This document shows, piece after piece, positions 8,867 to 17,483 of a DNA stretch of 64,000 nucleotides. The position numbers and the translations under genes are program-made. Where the stretch lies: contig NZ_VTRS01000003.1 in the NCBI RefSeq assembly GCF_008641065.1, positions 1 to 64,000 on the forward strand. Reading direction: 5' to 3'. Numbering within the stretch: the stretch's first letter is position 1; each line of letters opens with the position of its first letter. This DNA comes from Rhabdaerophilum calidifontis. Its GTDB lineage: Bacteria; Pseudomonadota; Alphaproteobacteria; Rhizobiales; Beijerinckiaceae. The notes under the pieces are model-generated. The model was not told the DNA's origin, made no database searches, and saw nothing but the letters and a program-made list of their open reading frames with translations.

Positions 8867-9451
8867 TCAGCCGCCGCGCAGCGCCGCGAGCACGGCCGCC
8901 GCGCCGGCCTCGACCGGCCCGTCATTGACGATCGTCACGAGTTTCGCGCGCGCCGGCGCGAGCGGCGCCTCACGCGCGAGGCGGGCCGCGATATCCGCCG
9001 CATCCTCGCGGCCGCGCGCGGCGAGCCGCGATGCGAGCAGCGCCGGCGGCGCGGTGACGTTGAGCACCAGAACGCGCGGCCACAGCGCCTCGGCGGCGGG
9101 AATGACCGCGCGCGAGAGATTGACGATCACCGTCCGCCCGAGGCGAAGCTCGTCGATAATCGCGGCCGGCACCCCGTAGCGGAGCCCGTGCGCCTGCCAG
9201 GCGAGGCAGAACGCGCCCGCCGCCTCGGCCGCCATGAATTCCGCCTCGGTCATCGGGAGATGATCCTCGGTGGCGCCATCACGCGGACGGGTGATGGCCC
9301 GTCGCACGAAGACGAGCCCGGATCGCGCCGAGAGGCTCGCGCGGGCGGCGTTCATCAGCGTGTCCTTGCCGGCGCCGGAAGGGCCGACCACCAGAACCAG
9401 AATCCCGGTTTCCGGTGCCGTGGCGGAAGCGGAACTGGCAATCTCGGGCAT
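8867..9451 (-). CDS. phnN: PhnN, ribose 1,5-bisphosphokinase
   Basis: A 194-residue guanylate-kinase-like protein with P-loop GPSGAGKDT at about residues 25-33 and the RRAITRPRD segment near residue 54. PhnN phosphorylates ribose 1,5-bisphosphate to PRPP, the last step that returns the ribose from the C-P lyase pathway to nucleotide synthesis. It is convergent with the DUF1045 gene (3 bp between stop codons), so it is not in the main operon transcript. The ATG at 9451 is used; an in-frame ATG at 9466 would add five residues. Confidence 0.92.
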   Translation of the reverse strand: MPEIASSASATAPETGILVLVVGPSGAGKDTLMNAARASLSARSGLVFVRRAITRPRDGATEDHLPMTEAEFMAAEAAGAFCLAWQAHGLRYGVPAAIIDELRLGRTVIVNLSRAVIPAAEALWPRVLVLNVTAPPALLASRLAARGREDAADIAARLAREAPLAPARAKLVTIVNDGPVEAGAAAVLAALRGG

Positions 9452-9685
9452 GGTGGCGCTCGGCATGGCGGGTGGGCATGAGGGGTTCGGTTCTGATCCG
9501 TCCGGCAGCCGGAATCGGCGATCTTCCGATCCATGCGCCGCCGGGTGACGCGCTGATGACGCGGAGAGCGAATATGCTGCGGTTTTCGGCAGGAATCGCA
9601 CGCGCCGGGTTTCCTGTTGGCCGTAAAGATGCTCTAGCATGCCGCAAAAGCGTGTGTCGCCGCGATTCGAGCGGCCGGAGCGCCC

Positions 9686-11113
9686 ATGGACGAGGTATTT
9701 GACCTGGCCGTCATTGGCGGCGGTCTTGAAGGATGCGCGATCGCGCGGGAGGCGGCCGGGCAGGGGCTCCGCGTTCATCTCGCGGCTGTGGATGATCTCG
9801 CCGGCGATCTTGCGGGCTGGGCCGCGCAGCTCGTCCCCGCCGCCGGTGACCGGACGGGTGCCGTCGAGCGCGACATCCTCCGCTCGACCGCGCCCCATCT
9901 CGTGCGGCTGATCCCGCTCGTCACCCCGCATGCCGAGCCGCCCGCGCGCTGGCCGGGGCGGCTGCGCGATGCGGCACGCCGGCTGACCGGCGGGGGCGGA
10001 AGCCCGGCGCCGGGGCGGGGCCTCGATCTCGGCGCCGATCCCGCTGGGGCGCTGCTCGCCCGGACCTGGGGGCATGCCATCGAGGCTGGCGAATTCTGGA
10101 TCGACGCCACCCGCCTCGCGGTGCTCGCGGCCGTCGATGCGCATGAGCGCGGCGCCGTGATCGAGACGCGCACGCGGCTCGTTGCGGCGGAGCCGGTCGG
10201 GCCGGGCTGGGGGCTGACGCTCGATCGCGGCGGCCTCCGCCGCGATATCCGCGCGCGGGCGCTGGTCGAGGCCGGGCCGCGCGGCGCCGGCGCGCATCAT
10301 GTCGAACTGGTGCTCGGCCGGGCGCTGATCCCGCCGCGCGGCCTGCGGCTCGCGGAGGAGGGCGCGGCGGCGCTCGCCTGCCTGCCCTTCGAGGCCGGGA
10401 CGACGCTGCTGACGCCGCTGGCCGGCCTCGCTGGCCATGCCGATCCCGGCGCGGCGGGGGAAGCCCTGCTGACGGCCGCAAACCGATTCCTGCTCCAGCC
10501 CCTGCGGCGGCGCGACATCGTGATGGCGCATGCCGGACCGGCCCCGGCCGCCGAGCCGGCCGCGATCCGAGTCGAGACGCCGGCACCGGGTTCGCCGCGC
10601 CTGCGCATCGAGGCCGGGCCCGCCCTTCTTGCCCGCGCCCGCGCCGAGGAGGCGCTGACCCGCCTCGCGCCCGGCCTCGGGCTCGGCGCCGCCCGTCTCG
10701 GCTGGACGCGGCGCGTGCCCCTGCCGGGCGGCGACATTCCGGCGGGCGACATCGCGGCGCATGCGGCCGAACTTGCGCGCCGTCATCCCTATCTCGGCAC
10801 CGCGACCGCCGGACGGCTCGCCCGCGCCTATGGCAGCCGGGCCGAGGCGCTGCTCGACGGCGCGCTCGACGCCGAGGAACTCGGCCGTGCCTTCGGCCCC
10901 GGCCTCCATTACCGCGAGATCAGCCATCTCGTCGCCCGCGAATTCGCGCGCACCGCCGACGATATCCTCTGGCGGCGGAGCAAACTCGGCCTGGCCCTGA
11001 GCCCGAGCGAGCGCGTGGCGCTCGCGCTCTATCTCTCCGATCAGATCCCCACGCGCGGCAGGGCCGGCAATGCCGGCGAGACCGGCCGAACCGGAACGCC
11101 GGCCCTGTCCTGA
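9686..11113 (+). CDS. GlpD-like FAD-dependent oxidoreductase, divergent
   Basis: A 475-residue flavoprotein of the glycerol-3-phosphate dehydrogenase (GlpD) family. The dinucleotide-binding motif DLAVIGGGLEG is at residues 6-16, and the GlpD C-terminal domain is recognisable in HYREISHLVAREFARTADD and WRRSKLGLAL at about residues 415-445. The segment after the first beta-alpha-beta unit, which in canonical GlpD is serine-rich and ends in HGGLRYL, is replaced by unrelated sequence without the histidine or tyrosine. The protein is therefore a degenerate or retargeted paralogue. It diverges from phnN across 234 bp, so a role with phosphonate-derived glycerol phosphates is possible but unproven. 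Confidence 0.7.
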   Translation: MDEVFDLAVIGGGLEGCAIAREAAGQGLRVHLAAVDDLAGDLAGWAAQLVPAAGDRTGAVERDILRSTAPHLVRLIPLVTPHAEPPARWPGRLRDAARRLTGGGGSPAPGRGLDLGADPAGALLARTWGHAIEAGEFWIDATRLAVLAAVDAHERGAVIETRTRLVAAEPVGPGWGLTLDRGGLRRDIRARALVEAGPRGAGAHHVELVLGRALIPPRGLRLAEEGAAALACLPFEAGTTLLTPLAGLAGHADPGAAGEALLTAANRFLLQPLRRRDIVMAHAGPAPAAEPAAIRVETPAPGSPRLRIEAGPALLARARAEEALTRLAPGLGLGAARLGWTRRVPLPGGDIPAGDIAAHAAELARRHPYLGTATAGRLARAYGSRAEALLDGALDAEELGRAFGPGLHYREISHLVAREFARTADDILWRRSKLGLALSPSERVALALYLSDQIPTRGRAGNAGETGRTGTPALS

Positions 11114-11137
11114 TCCGGCCGGCTCCGCCGGGAGGGC

Positions 11138-12889
11138 TTACAGCAGCGTTTCAACCGGATCGACCTGCGCCGCGCACACGATCCGCGCAAGGCCGGGGGC
11201 CATCACCGCGACATTCTCGGCATAGAAGCGCGCATCGGCGATCGCGGCGGCGAGATGCGGCGCGTCCGCGCCCCCCTCCTGCCGCCGTCGCGCCGCCACC
11301 GCCACCCGCGTCAGCGCATCGAGCGCGGCGACCCGCGCGAAGAGTGCGAGATAGGGCGTCGCCGCGCCGAGAAGATGCTCCGGCCTGCCGGCCTCGGCGC
11401 GCAGCCAGCGCGTCGCCGCGCCGAGCGCGTCGGCGGCTTCGCCGAGAATGGCACCGGTCGCACCGAGTCCGGCCGCCGCGGCGGCACGGCCATGGGCGGC
11501 GCAGGCGCCGATCCAGGTTTCGGCGAGGGTCGAGCCGGGGCGCAGCACCTTGCGCAGGACGAGATCGATCGCCTGGATGCCGTTCGTCCCCTCGTAGATC
11601 GGGGTGATCCGCGCGTCGCGGAAGAGCTGCGCGGCCCCGGTCTCCTCGACATAGCCCATCCCGCCATGAACCTGGATCGCGAGCGAGGCGACCTCGCAGC
11701 CGATCTCGGCGCCATAGGCCTTGACGAGCGGCGTAAGCAGCCCGGCGCGCTCGGCCTGGTCCGGGTCGAGGCGGGCATGATCGATGGCGCGGGCGGCGTC
11801 ATGGGCCAGCGCGCGCCCCGCGGCGGTCAGCGCCCGCATTGTCATCAGCATGCGCCGCACATCCGGATGGGCGATGATCGCATCCGGTTCCGGCCCGGCG
11901 CCGCCCGGCGCGCGACCCTGGCGCCGGGTTGCCGCGAAGGCGCGGGCAAGCTGGAGGGCGCGCTCGGCGACGGCTATCCCCTGAAGGCCTGTGAAGAGCC
12001 GCGCCTTGTTCATCATCGTGAACATCCCGGCGAGGCCGCGATTCGCCTCGCCGACGAGCCAGCCGACCGCGCCGTCGCGCTCGCCGAACCGCATGGTGCA
12101 GGTCGGGCTCGCATGGATGCCGAGTTTGTGTTCGATTCCGGTGCAGATCACATCGTTTTCCGGGCCGGGCGCGCCGCTTGCGTCGGGGATCCGCTGCGGC
12201 ACCAGGAACAGCGACAGGCCGCGCGTCCCCTCCGGCGCGCCGTCGATCCGCGCCAGCACGAGATGGACGATGTTCTCCGCGAGATCATGCGCGCCATAGG
12301 TGATGAAGATTTTGGCGCCGGCGAGCCGGAAGGTGCCGTCCTCCTGCGGGGTCGCGCGGGTGGCGATCAGCCCGAGATCGGATCCCGCCTGCGGCTCGGT
12401 GAGGTTCATCGTCGCGGTCCATTCGCCCGAGACGAGTTTCGGCAGGTAGCGCGCCTTGAGGGCCTCGTCCGCATGCGCCTCGATCGCATCGGTCGCGCCC
12501 TGGTTCAGCACCGGCAGCAGAGAGAAGGCCATGCAGGCCGATGTGAAGATCTCGGTCGTCGCGGCGGCGAGCCGGGTCGGTAGCCCCATTCCGCCCCAGG
12601 CGGCGGGGAGGTCGACGCCGTTCCATCCGCCCTCCCGCCAGGCGCGGTAGAGCGTCGGCCAGCCGGGCGGCAGGACGACGCGGCCATTCTCGAAGCGCGC
12701 GCCGATCCGGTCGCCCGGGGCGTTCTGCGGTGCAAGTTCCGTCTCGGCGAAGCGGGCCGCCTCGGCGAGGACATTGCCGAGCATGTCCGGAGTCAATTCG
12801 CCGGTGCGGCCCGCCGCCATGTCCTCGCCGAGCCCGCCGGCGGTTTCGAGCGAGAGGCGGATGGCCTCGACCGGCGCGCGATAGGTCAT
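11138..12889 (-). CDS. Acyl-CoA dehydrogenase (long form with C-terminal extension)
   Basis: A 583-residue FAD-dependent acyl-CoA dehydrogenase of the long subgroup that includes DmdC-type enzymes. MNLTEPQAGSDLG at about residues 161-173 is the flavin and substrate signature. VHGGMGYVEETG and YEGTNGIQ at about residues 410-440 hold the expected catalytic glutamate. It ends the leftward crotonase-to-dehydrogenase operon, 7 bp after the SDR gene. In this context it could oxidise a saturated phenylpropanoyl-CoA to the cinnamoyl-CoA form, feeding dihydrocinnamates into the same route. The substrate is inferred. Confidence 0.85.
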   Translation of the reverse strand: MTYRAPVEAIRLSLETAGGLGEDMAAGRTGELTPDMLGNVLAEAARFAETELAPQNAPGDRIGARFENGRVVLPPGWPTLYRAWREGGWNGVDLPAAWGGMGLPTRLAAATTEIFTSACMAFSLLPVLNQGATDAIEAHADEALKARYLPKLVSGEWTATMNLTEPQAGSDLGLIATRATPQEDGTFRLAGAKIFITYGAHDLAENIVHLVLARIDGAPEGTRGLSLFLVPQRIPDASGAPGPENDVICTGIEHKLGIHASPTCTMRFGERDGAVGWLVGEANRGLAGMFTMMNKARLFTGLQGIAVAERALQLARAFAATRRQGRAPGGAGPEPDAIIAHPDVRRMLMTMRALTAAGRALAHDAARAIDHARLDPDQAERAGLLTPLVKAYGAEIGCEVASLAIQVHGGMGYVEETGAAQLFRDARITPIYEGTNGIQAIDLVLRKVLRPGSTLAETWIGACAAHGRAAAAAGLGATGAILGEAADALGAATRWLRAEAGRPEHLLGAATPYLALFARVAALDALTRVAVAARRRQEGGADAPHLAAAIADARFYAENVAVMAPGLARIVCAAQVDPVETLL

Positions 12890-12896
12890 GCCGGCC

Positions 12897-13658
12897 TCAT
12901 TTCGGCGGCAGGCGCAAGGCGCCGTCGAGCCGGACGATCTCGCCGTTCAGGAACCGGTTCTCGACCATATGCGCGACCAGGGACGCGAATTCGTCCGCAT
13001 CCCCGAGCCGTCGCGGGAAAGGGATCGAATCGCCGAGGCTCTTCTGCACTGCCTCGGGCAGGGTGCGCAGCAGCGGCGTCAGGAACAGGCCCGGCGCGAT
13101 GGTCAGCACGCGGATGCCGAACCCGGCGAATTCCCGCGCCAGCGGCAGCGTGAGTGCCGCGATCCCGCCCTTCGAGGCCGAATAGGCGGCCTGGCCGATC
13201 TGGCCCTCGAAGGCCGCGACCGAGGCGGTGGAGATGATGATTCCGCGCTCGCCATCGGCAAGAGGTTCCGCCCCGGCCATCGCCGCGCCGCAGAGCCGGA
13301 TCATGTTGAAGGTGCCGATGAGATTGACCCGGATCACGCGCTCGAATTCCGCGAGCGGCATCGGCCCCTCCCGGCCGAGCACGCGCTTCGCCGTGCCGAT
13401 CCCCGCGCAATTGACGAGCAGGCGCAGGGGGCCGAGGCGTGCCCCGGCCTCGGAAACAGCCGCCTCCATCGCGGCCGCGTCGGCGACATCGCCGGCGAGC
13501 GCGATCCCGCCCGTCCTGGCCGCGATTGCGGCCGCCGCGCCGCCGTCGAGATCGACGATCCCCACCCGCGCCCCGAGCGCGGCGAGCCGTTCGGCGCAGG
13601 CCGCCCCGAGCCCCGAACCGCCGCCGGTGACGATCGCGGCATGACCCCGGATATCCAT
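12897..13658 (-). CDS. SDR-family 3-hydroxyacyl-CoA dehydrogenase (CouN-like)
   Basis: A 253-residue short-chain dehydrogenase. Visible features are the NAD-binding TGGGSGLGAAC at about residues 11-21, LVNCAGIG in place of NNAG, and the catalytic YSASK. LDGALRLPPK forms the C-terminus. It resembles type II 3-hydroxyacyl-CoA dehydrogenases. Between a CoA ligase/hydratase pair and an amidohydrolase it would oxidise the 3-hydroxy-3-arylpropanoyl-CoA made by the crotonase to the beta-ketoacyl-CoA, as CouN does in Rhodococcus jostii RHA1. The role is inferred from cluster composition. Confidence 0.82.
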   Translation of the reverse strand: MDIRGHAAIVTGGGSGLGAACAERLAALGARVGIVDLDGGAAAAIAARTGGIALAGDVADAAAMEAAVSEAGARLGPLRLLVNCAGIGTAKRVLGREGPMPLAEFERVIRVNLIGTFNMIRLCGAAMAGAEPLADGERGIIISTASVAAFEGQIGQAAYSASKGGIAALTLPLAREFAGFGIRVLTIAPGLFLTPLLRTLPEAVQKSLGDSIPFPRRLGDADEFASLVAHMVENRFLNGEIVRLDGALRLPPK

Positions 13659-13666
13659 CGCTCCTC

Positions 13667-14557
13667 CTAACCCGCGAGCCCCAGCGCGCGGATCGCGTTC
13701 TGTTTCAGGATCAGATCGTGGATCTCGGGCTTGAACCCGGCCTCGCGGAACTGCGCGATCCAGCGATCGGGGCTGATCAGCGGGAAATCCGATCCGAACA
13801 GCATCTTCGTTTTCAGCGGCCCGTTGGCGTATTGCACGATCTGCGGCGGGAAATATTTCGGCATCCAGCCGGAGAGGTCGATGTAGACATTGGGCTTGTG
13901 CAGCGCCATCGACAGCGCCTCGTCGGTCCAGGGCCAGGACGGATGGGCGAGGATGATCGTCATGTCGGGGAAATCGACCGCGACATCGTCGATATGGATC
14001 GGCTGGGAGAATTTGAGCCGCATCCCGCCGCCGCCGCGCATGCCGGTGCCGATGCCGGAATGTCCGGTATGGAACAGGGCCGGCAGCTTGTAATGGTTGA
14101 TCAGCTCATAGAGTCCGTAGGCGAGGCGGTCGTTCGGGAAGAAGCCCTGGCAGGTCGGGTGGAACTTGAACCCCTTCACCGCGCCGCTCTCGACGAGCTC
14201 GCGCGCCTCGCGCACGCCGAGCTTGCCCTTGTGCGGATCGATCGAGGCGAAGGCGATCATGATATCGGCATTGTCGCGCGCGGCTTCGGCGATCTCCTCG
14301 TTGGGAATGCGGCGGTTGCCGATCTGAAATTCGGTATCAACCGTGAACATCACGAGCCCGATCTTCCATTCGCGGTAGAGCCGCAGGGTTTCGGCGATGG
14401 TCGGGCGCTGGCCGATCTTGAAATATTTCCCCGCCGCCTCCTCGTAAGGCAGCCAGGCGACATCCGGCTCCTGCCGGCAGGAGACCTCGGCATGGGTATG
14501 AATATCGATCGCGACGAGATTGGCGAGGTCGAGCCGCCTATCCTGCTTGCGGGTCAT
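13667..14557 (-). CDS. Amidohydrolase-family beta-ketoacyl-CoA hydrolase candidate (CouO-like)
   Basis: A 296-residue TIM-barrel metal-dependent hydrolase of the amidohydrolase_2 family. H20-T-H22 near the N-terminus and LFGSDFPL near residue 255 (metal and base aspartate) are visible, with FHTGHSG near residue 150. It overlaps the feruloyl-CoA synthetase stop by ATGA, so the two are probably co-translated. In R. jostii RHA1 the amidohydrolase CouO hydrolyses 4-hydroxyphenyl-beta-ketoacyl-CoA to 4-hydroxybenzoate and acetyl-CoA; the same neighbours here suggest that job. A 6-hydroxynicotinate or oxalomesaconate-type function cannot be excluded from sequence alone. Confidence 0.8.
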   Translation of the reverse strand: MTRKQDRRLDLANLVAIDIHTHAEVSCRQEPDVAWLPYEEAAGKYFKIGQRPTIAETLRLYREWKIGLVMFTVDTEFQIGNRRIPNEEIAEAARDNADIMIAFASIDPHKGKLGVREARELVESGAVKGFKFHPTCQGFFPNDRLAYGLYELINHYKLPALFHTGHSGIGTGMRGGGGMRLKFSQPIHIDDVAVDFPDMTIILAHPSWPWTDEALSMALHKPNVYIDLSGWMPKYFPPQIVQYANGPLKTKMLFGSDFPLISPDRWIAQFREAGFKPEIHDLILKQNAIRALGLAG

Positions 14558-16416
14558 CGCATGTCTCCGGTCGGGTCCCCCGGCAGGATCGCCGCAGGGG
14601 AGGGCGGTTCGGCATAAAGCGCCTCGACCAAAGCCGCGCGCCGGGCCAGCACGGCGCGCTGGTTGATCGAGCCCTTGTCGGTGATCTCGCTGGCGTCGAG
14701 CGAGGGCGGTTCGGCGAGCAGCATCAGCCGCTGCACGCGGTTGGAGGAGCCCGTTGCCTCGGCCCGCAGCGCCGCAAGCCGCGCGGCGAACCGCGCGCGC
14801 AGGGCCGGATGCGCGAGGAGCGCCGCGTCGTCGAGGCCGGCGCCTTCCGCCCCCAGCGCGGCGCGGCAGGCCGCCATGTCGGGGAAGATCAGCGCCGTCA
14901 CGTCGTCGCGGTCATGCCCGGCGATCACCGCATCGCGGACGAGCGGCGCGAAGGCGGCGATCAGCCCGGCGCGCAGCGGCCCGACGCTGACCCAGGTGCC
15001 GGTTGCAAGCTTGAAATCCTCCGAGACGCGGCCGTCGAACACGAAGCCCTGCCGGATATCGGTCGGGTCGGCGAATTTGAGCGCGTCGCCGAAGCAATAG
15101 AAGCCTTCCGCGTCGAAGGCCTTGGCCGTCTGCTCGGGGTTGCGCCAATAGCCCGGCGTGACGGTCGGTCCCTTGATCCGCGCCTCCAGCTTGCCGGCAT
15201 TGGGCACGAGCTTGAGTTCGAGCCCCGGCAGCGGCAGGCCGACGCGGCCTGGCCGCGCGGTTTCTTTCGAGCAGACGAGCGCGGCGGGCGCGGTTTCGGT
15301 CGCGCCGAGGCCGGTCATCATCAGGATGCGCTTGCCGATCGTCCGCCGCGCGAGAGCGTCGAGCCCCTCGGCGACATGGGCCGGCAGGCTCGCACCGGCG
15401 TAGAAATTGATGCTGAGGCGGCTGAAGAAGTTCCGGCGCAGCGCATCGTCGTCGCGCATGCGGATCACCAGTTCCTCGAAGCCCTTGGGCACGTTGAAAT
15501 AGATCGTCGGAGCGATTTCCTTCAGATTCCGGATGGTCTCGTCGATCCCGCCCGGAACCGGCTTGCCGTGGTCGATATGAAGCGTGCCGCCATTGGCGAG
15601 CGCGAAGCCGAAATTGTGGTTGCCGCCGAAGGTGTGATGCCAGGGCAGCCAATCGACGAGCACCGGCGGTTCCTCGGCCACGAAAGGCAGCCAATGACGC
15701 AGCATCGCCTGGTTGGCACAGAGCATGGCTTGCGTGTTGATCACCCCCTTGGGCTGGCCGGTCGAACCCGAGGTGAACAGGATCTTGGCGATCGTGTCCG
15801 GGCCGGTCGCGGCCTCGGCCGTGGCGAGGGCCTCCTCGTCTCCGCCCTCGAGCAGCGCGGTGAACGGCGTCACGACCCGGTCGGGCAGGGTGCCGGAGGT
15901 CGCGACGATTTCGACCCCCGGCGGCACGGCGGCCGCGATGGCGCGCGCGAACGGTGCCGCCCGTGCGACGAAGACCAGCCCCGGCGTCAGCAGCGCGAGG
16001 ATCGCGCGCAATTTCGCGAAATCGCCGGAAATCAGCGAATAGGCCGGCGAGATCGGCGCGAAGGGAATGCCGGCGCGCATCGCGGCGAGGGCGAGCAGCC
16101 CCTGTTCGGTATCGTTGCCGGAAAGGATGGCGATCGGCCGCTCGGCGGAAAGGTTCCGGGCCAGCAGCGCGGCGCCGATGCGGCGGCTTTGTGCCTCGGC
16201 CTCGGCGAAGGAGAGCCGCCGCCAGGCGCCGGTTCCGTCACGCTCGGCGAGGAAGGCGCGCTCCGGCGCGTGTGCGGCCCAATGGTGGAGCCGGTCCGTC
16301 AGCCGCGCGTCGCAGGCAGGCGGCGGCTCCGTCGCGCGCACAAGCATCGAACCGTCGGGCCGGGATTCGATCGTGGCCGTGACCGGGCCGATCGGTACGT
16401 CGTGGACGTCATTCAT
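14554..16416 (-). CDS. fcs: Feruloyl-CoA synthetase / hydroxycinnamate-CoA ligase
   Basis: A 620-residue ANL-superfamily adenylate-forming ligase. LFTSGSTGQPKGV at about residues 213-225 is the AMP/ATP-binding loop. LPWHHTFGGNHNF near residue 275 and TGLGATETAP near residue 385 are characteristic of the feruloyl-CoA synthetase subgroup. It activates ferulate, p-coumarate or caffeate to the CoA thioester with ATP, the entry step of the cluster. Length fits the subgroup (600-630). It lies 71 bp downstream of the crotonase gene and overlaps the amidohydrolase gene. Confidence 0.88.
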   Translation of the reverse strand: MNDVHDVPIGPVTATIESRPDGSMLVRATEPPPACDARLTDRLHHWAAHAPERAFLAERDGTGAWRRLSFAEAEAQSRRIGAALLARNLSAERPIAILSGNDTEQGLLALAAMRAGIPFAPISPAYSLISGDFAKLRAILALLTPGLVFVARAAPFARAIAAAVPPGVEIVATSGTLPDRVVTPFTALLEGGDEEALATAEAATGPDTIAKILFTSGSTGQPKGVINTQAMLCANQAMLRHWLPFVAEEPPVLVDWLPWHHTFGGNHNFGFALANGGTLHIDHGKPVPGGIDETIRNLKEIAPTIYFNVPKGFEELVIRMRDDDALRRNFFSRLSINFYAGASLPAHVAEGLDALARRTIGKRILMMTGLGATETAPAALVCSKETARPGRVGLPLPGLELKLVPNAGKLEARIKGPTVTPGYWRNPEQTAKAFDAEGFYCFGDALKFADPTDIRQGFVFDGRVSEDFKLATGTWVSVGPLRAGLIAAFAPLVRDAVIAGHDRDDVTALIFPDMAACRAALGAEGAGLDDAALLAHPALRARFAARLAALRAEATGSSNRVQRLMLLAEPPSLDASEITDKGSINQRAVLARRAALVEALYAEPPSPAAILPGDPTGDMR

Positions 16417-16487
16417 GGGTTTCCTCGGGCATGTTCGGCTTCCTCCGGCACCGCGGCCTCTTCCGGGCCTGCGGCTGGCAGGCGGGC

Positions 16488-17279
16488 TTACCCGCCGCCA
16501 TCATGCGTGATCTTGGCCGCGCGTTTTTCGAGAAAGGCGCGCAGCCGCGCCTGCGCCTCCGGCGTCGTCTCGGCGATCGCCGCCATCAGCGATTCGGTGA
16601 AGAGCCCGCTCGACGGGTTGGCCTCGGCGATATGCGGCAGCGCGTGCAGCACCGCGAAATTCGTCATCGGCGCGTTGGACGCGGCCTTGCGCGCGAGGTC
16701 GAGAGCCTTGGCGAGGCCGGTTCCGGGCTCGACGAGATATTGCGCCGCGCGCGCCCGGACGGCCTCCTCGGCGGAGAGCGTGCGTCCGGTCAGCATCAGG
16801 TCCTGGACGAGCGGCACGCCGATCAGGCGCGGCAGCCGCATCGCGCCGCCACCGCCGAGAAAGATGCCGCGCTGGCCCTCGGGCAGGGCGAAATAGGCCG
16901 AAGACTCGGCGATGCGGACATGGCAGGCCGCCGCCAGTTCGAACCCGCCGCCGACCACCGCGCCGTGCAGCACCGCGAAGACCGGCACGCGGCCGAACTG
17001 GATGGCGTGGAAAGCGCGGTGCCACATCTGCGAATGCTGGATGCCGCGGAAGAGATCGGCCTCGCCGGTCACTTCACCCAGGTCTAGCCCCGCGCAGAAA
17101 TGCGCGCCCTCGCCATGCAGGACCACGGCGCGGATCGTCTCGTCGAGCGTCGCGAAGAAGCGCTCGAGCCCCAGCACCGTCGCATCGTCGAGTGCGTTGC
17201 GCTTGTCCGGCCGCGAGAGGCGGACGATGGCCACCGCGTCCTCGCGGGTGACGGACAGGGTGGGTGGCAGCGCGAGCAT
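16488..17279 (-). CDS. Crotonase-family enoyl-CoA hydratase (CouM-like)
   Basis: A 263-residue crotonase-fold protein. Both catalytic glutamates of enoyl-CoA hydratases are in place: E114 in GGGFELA and E134 in ALPEGQ, and the oxyanion-hole HFCAGLDLGE is near residue 60. This supports simple hydration of a cinnamoyl-CoA; it does not look like the Ech hydratase/aldolase that yields vanillin. ATG 17279 is chosen because GGGAGGA precedes it; a frame opening at 17351 runs through the operator. It is the first gene of the leftward five-gene operon. Confidence 0.83.
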   Translation of the reverse strand: MLALPPTLSVTREDAVAIVRLSRPDKRNALDDATVLGLERFFATLDETIRAVVLHGEGAHFCAGLDLGEVTGEADLFRGIQHSQMWHRAFHAIQFGRVPVFAVLHGAVVGGGFELAAACHVRIAESSAYFALPEGQRGIFLGGGGAMRLPRLIGVPLVQDLMLTGRTLSAEEAVRARAAQYLVEPGTGLAKALDLARKAASNAPMTNFAVLHALPHIAEANPSSGLFTESLMAAIAETTPEAQARLRAFLEKRAAKITHDGGG

Positions 17280-17324
17280 GGCGACATTCCTCCCGCCGGG
17301 GCCGGGCCCAATGCCCAGCTTCTC

Positions 17325-17364
17325 GGTTATATAGTTATTGTCCATAACCAATAAATCCTGTCAA
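17325..17364 (-). promoter_or_regulatory. Promoter and MarR-type operator of the hydroxycinnamate operon
   Basis: On the minus strand TTGACA (17364-17359) is followed after 16-17 bases by GACAAT/ACAATA, a plausible sigma-70 promoter for the crotonase gene. The inverted repeat GTTAT-N5-ATAAC (17334-17348) overlaps the -10 region, and a further GGTTAT arm lies at 17325-17330. The divergent MarR gene starts 120 bp away. The site is very A+T-rich compared with the surrounding DNA. An identical arrangement precedes the TRAP binding-protein gene. Confidence 0.72.
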
Positions 17365-17483
17365 GCGGTCTCTGGAAGGGGAACCAATACCCTTTCCTGC
17401 CACGCGGCGAGGTGCCGTGCTTTGACCTTTCCCCGCCGGCGGGCTACGCGCGAGCCGGCAAGGTATCAAGGGGGACGCCCGAC

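Noticed and set aside
16488-17279. The crotonase as an Ech feruloyl-CoA hydratase/aldolase giving vanillin
   Set aside because: The N-terminal region and active-site surroundings do not look like Ech, no vanillin dehydrogenase is present, and SDR plus amidohydrolase fit a different route.
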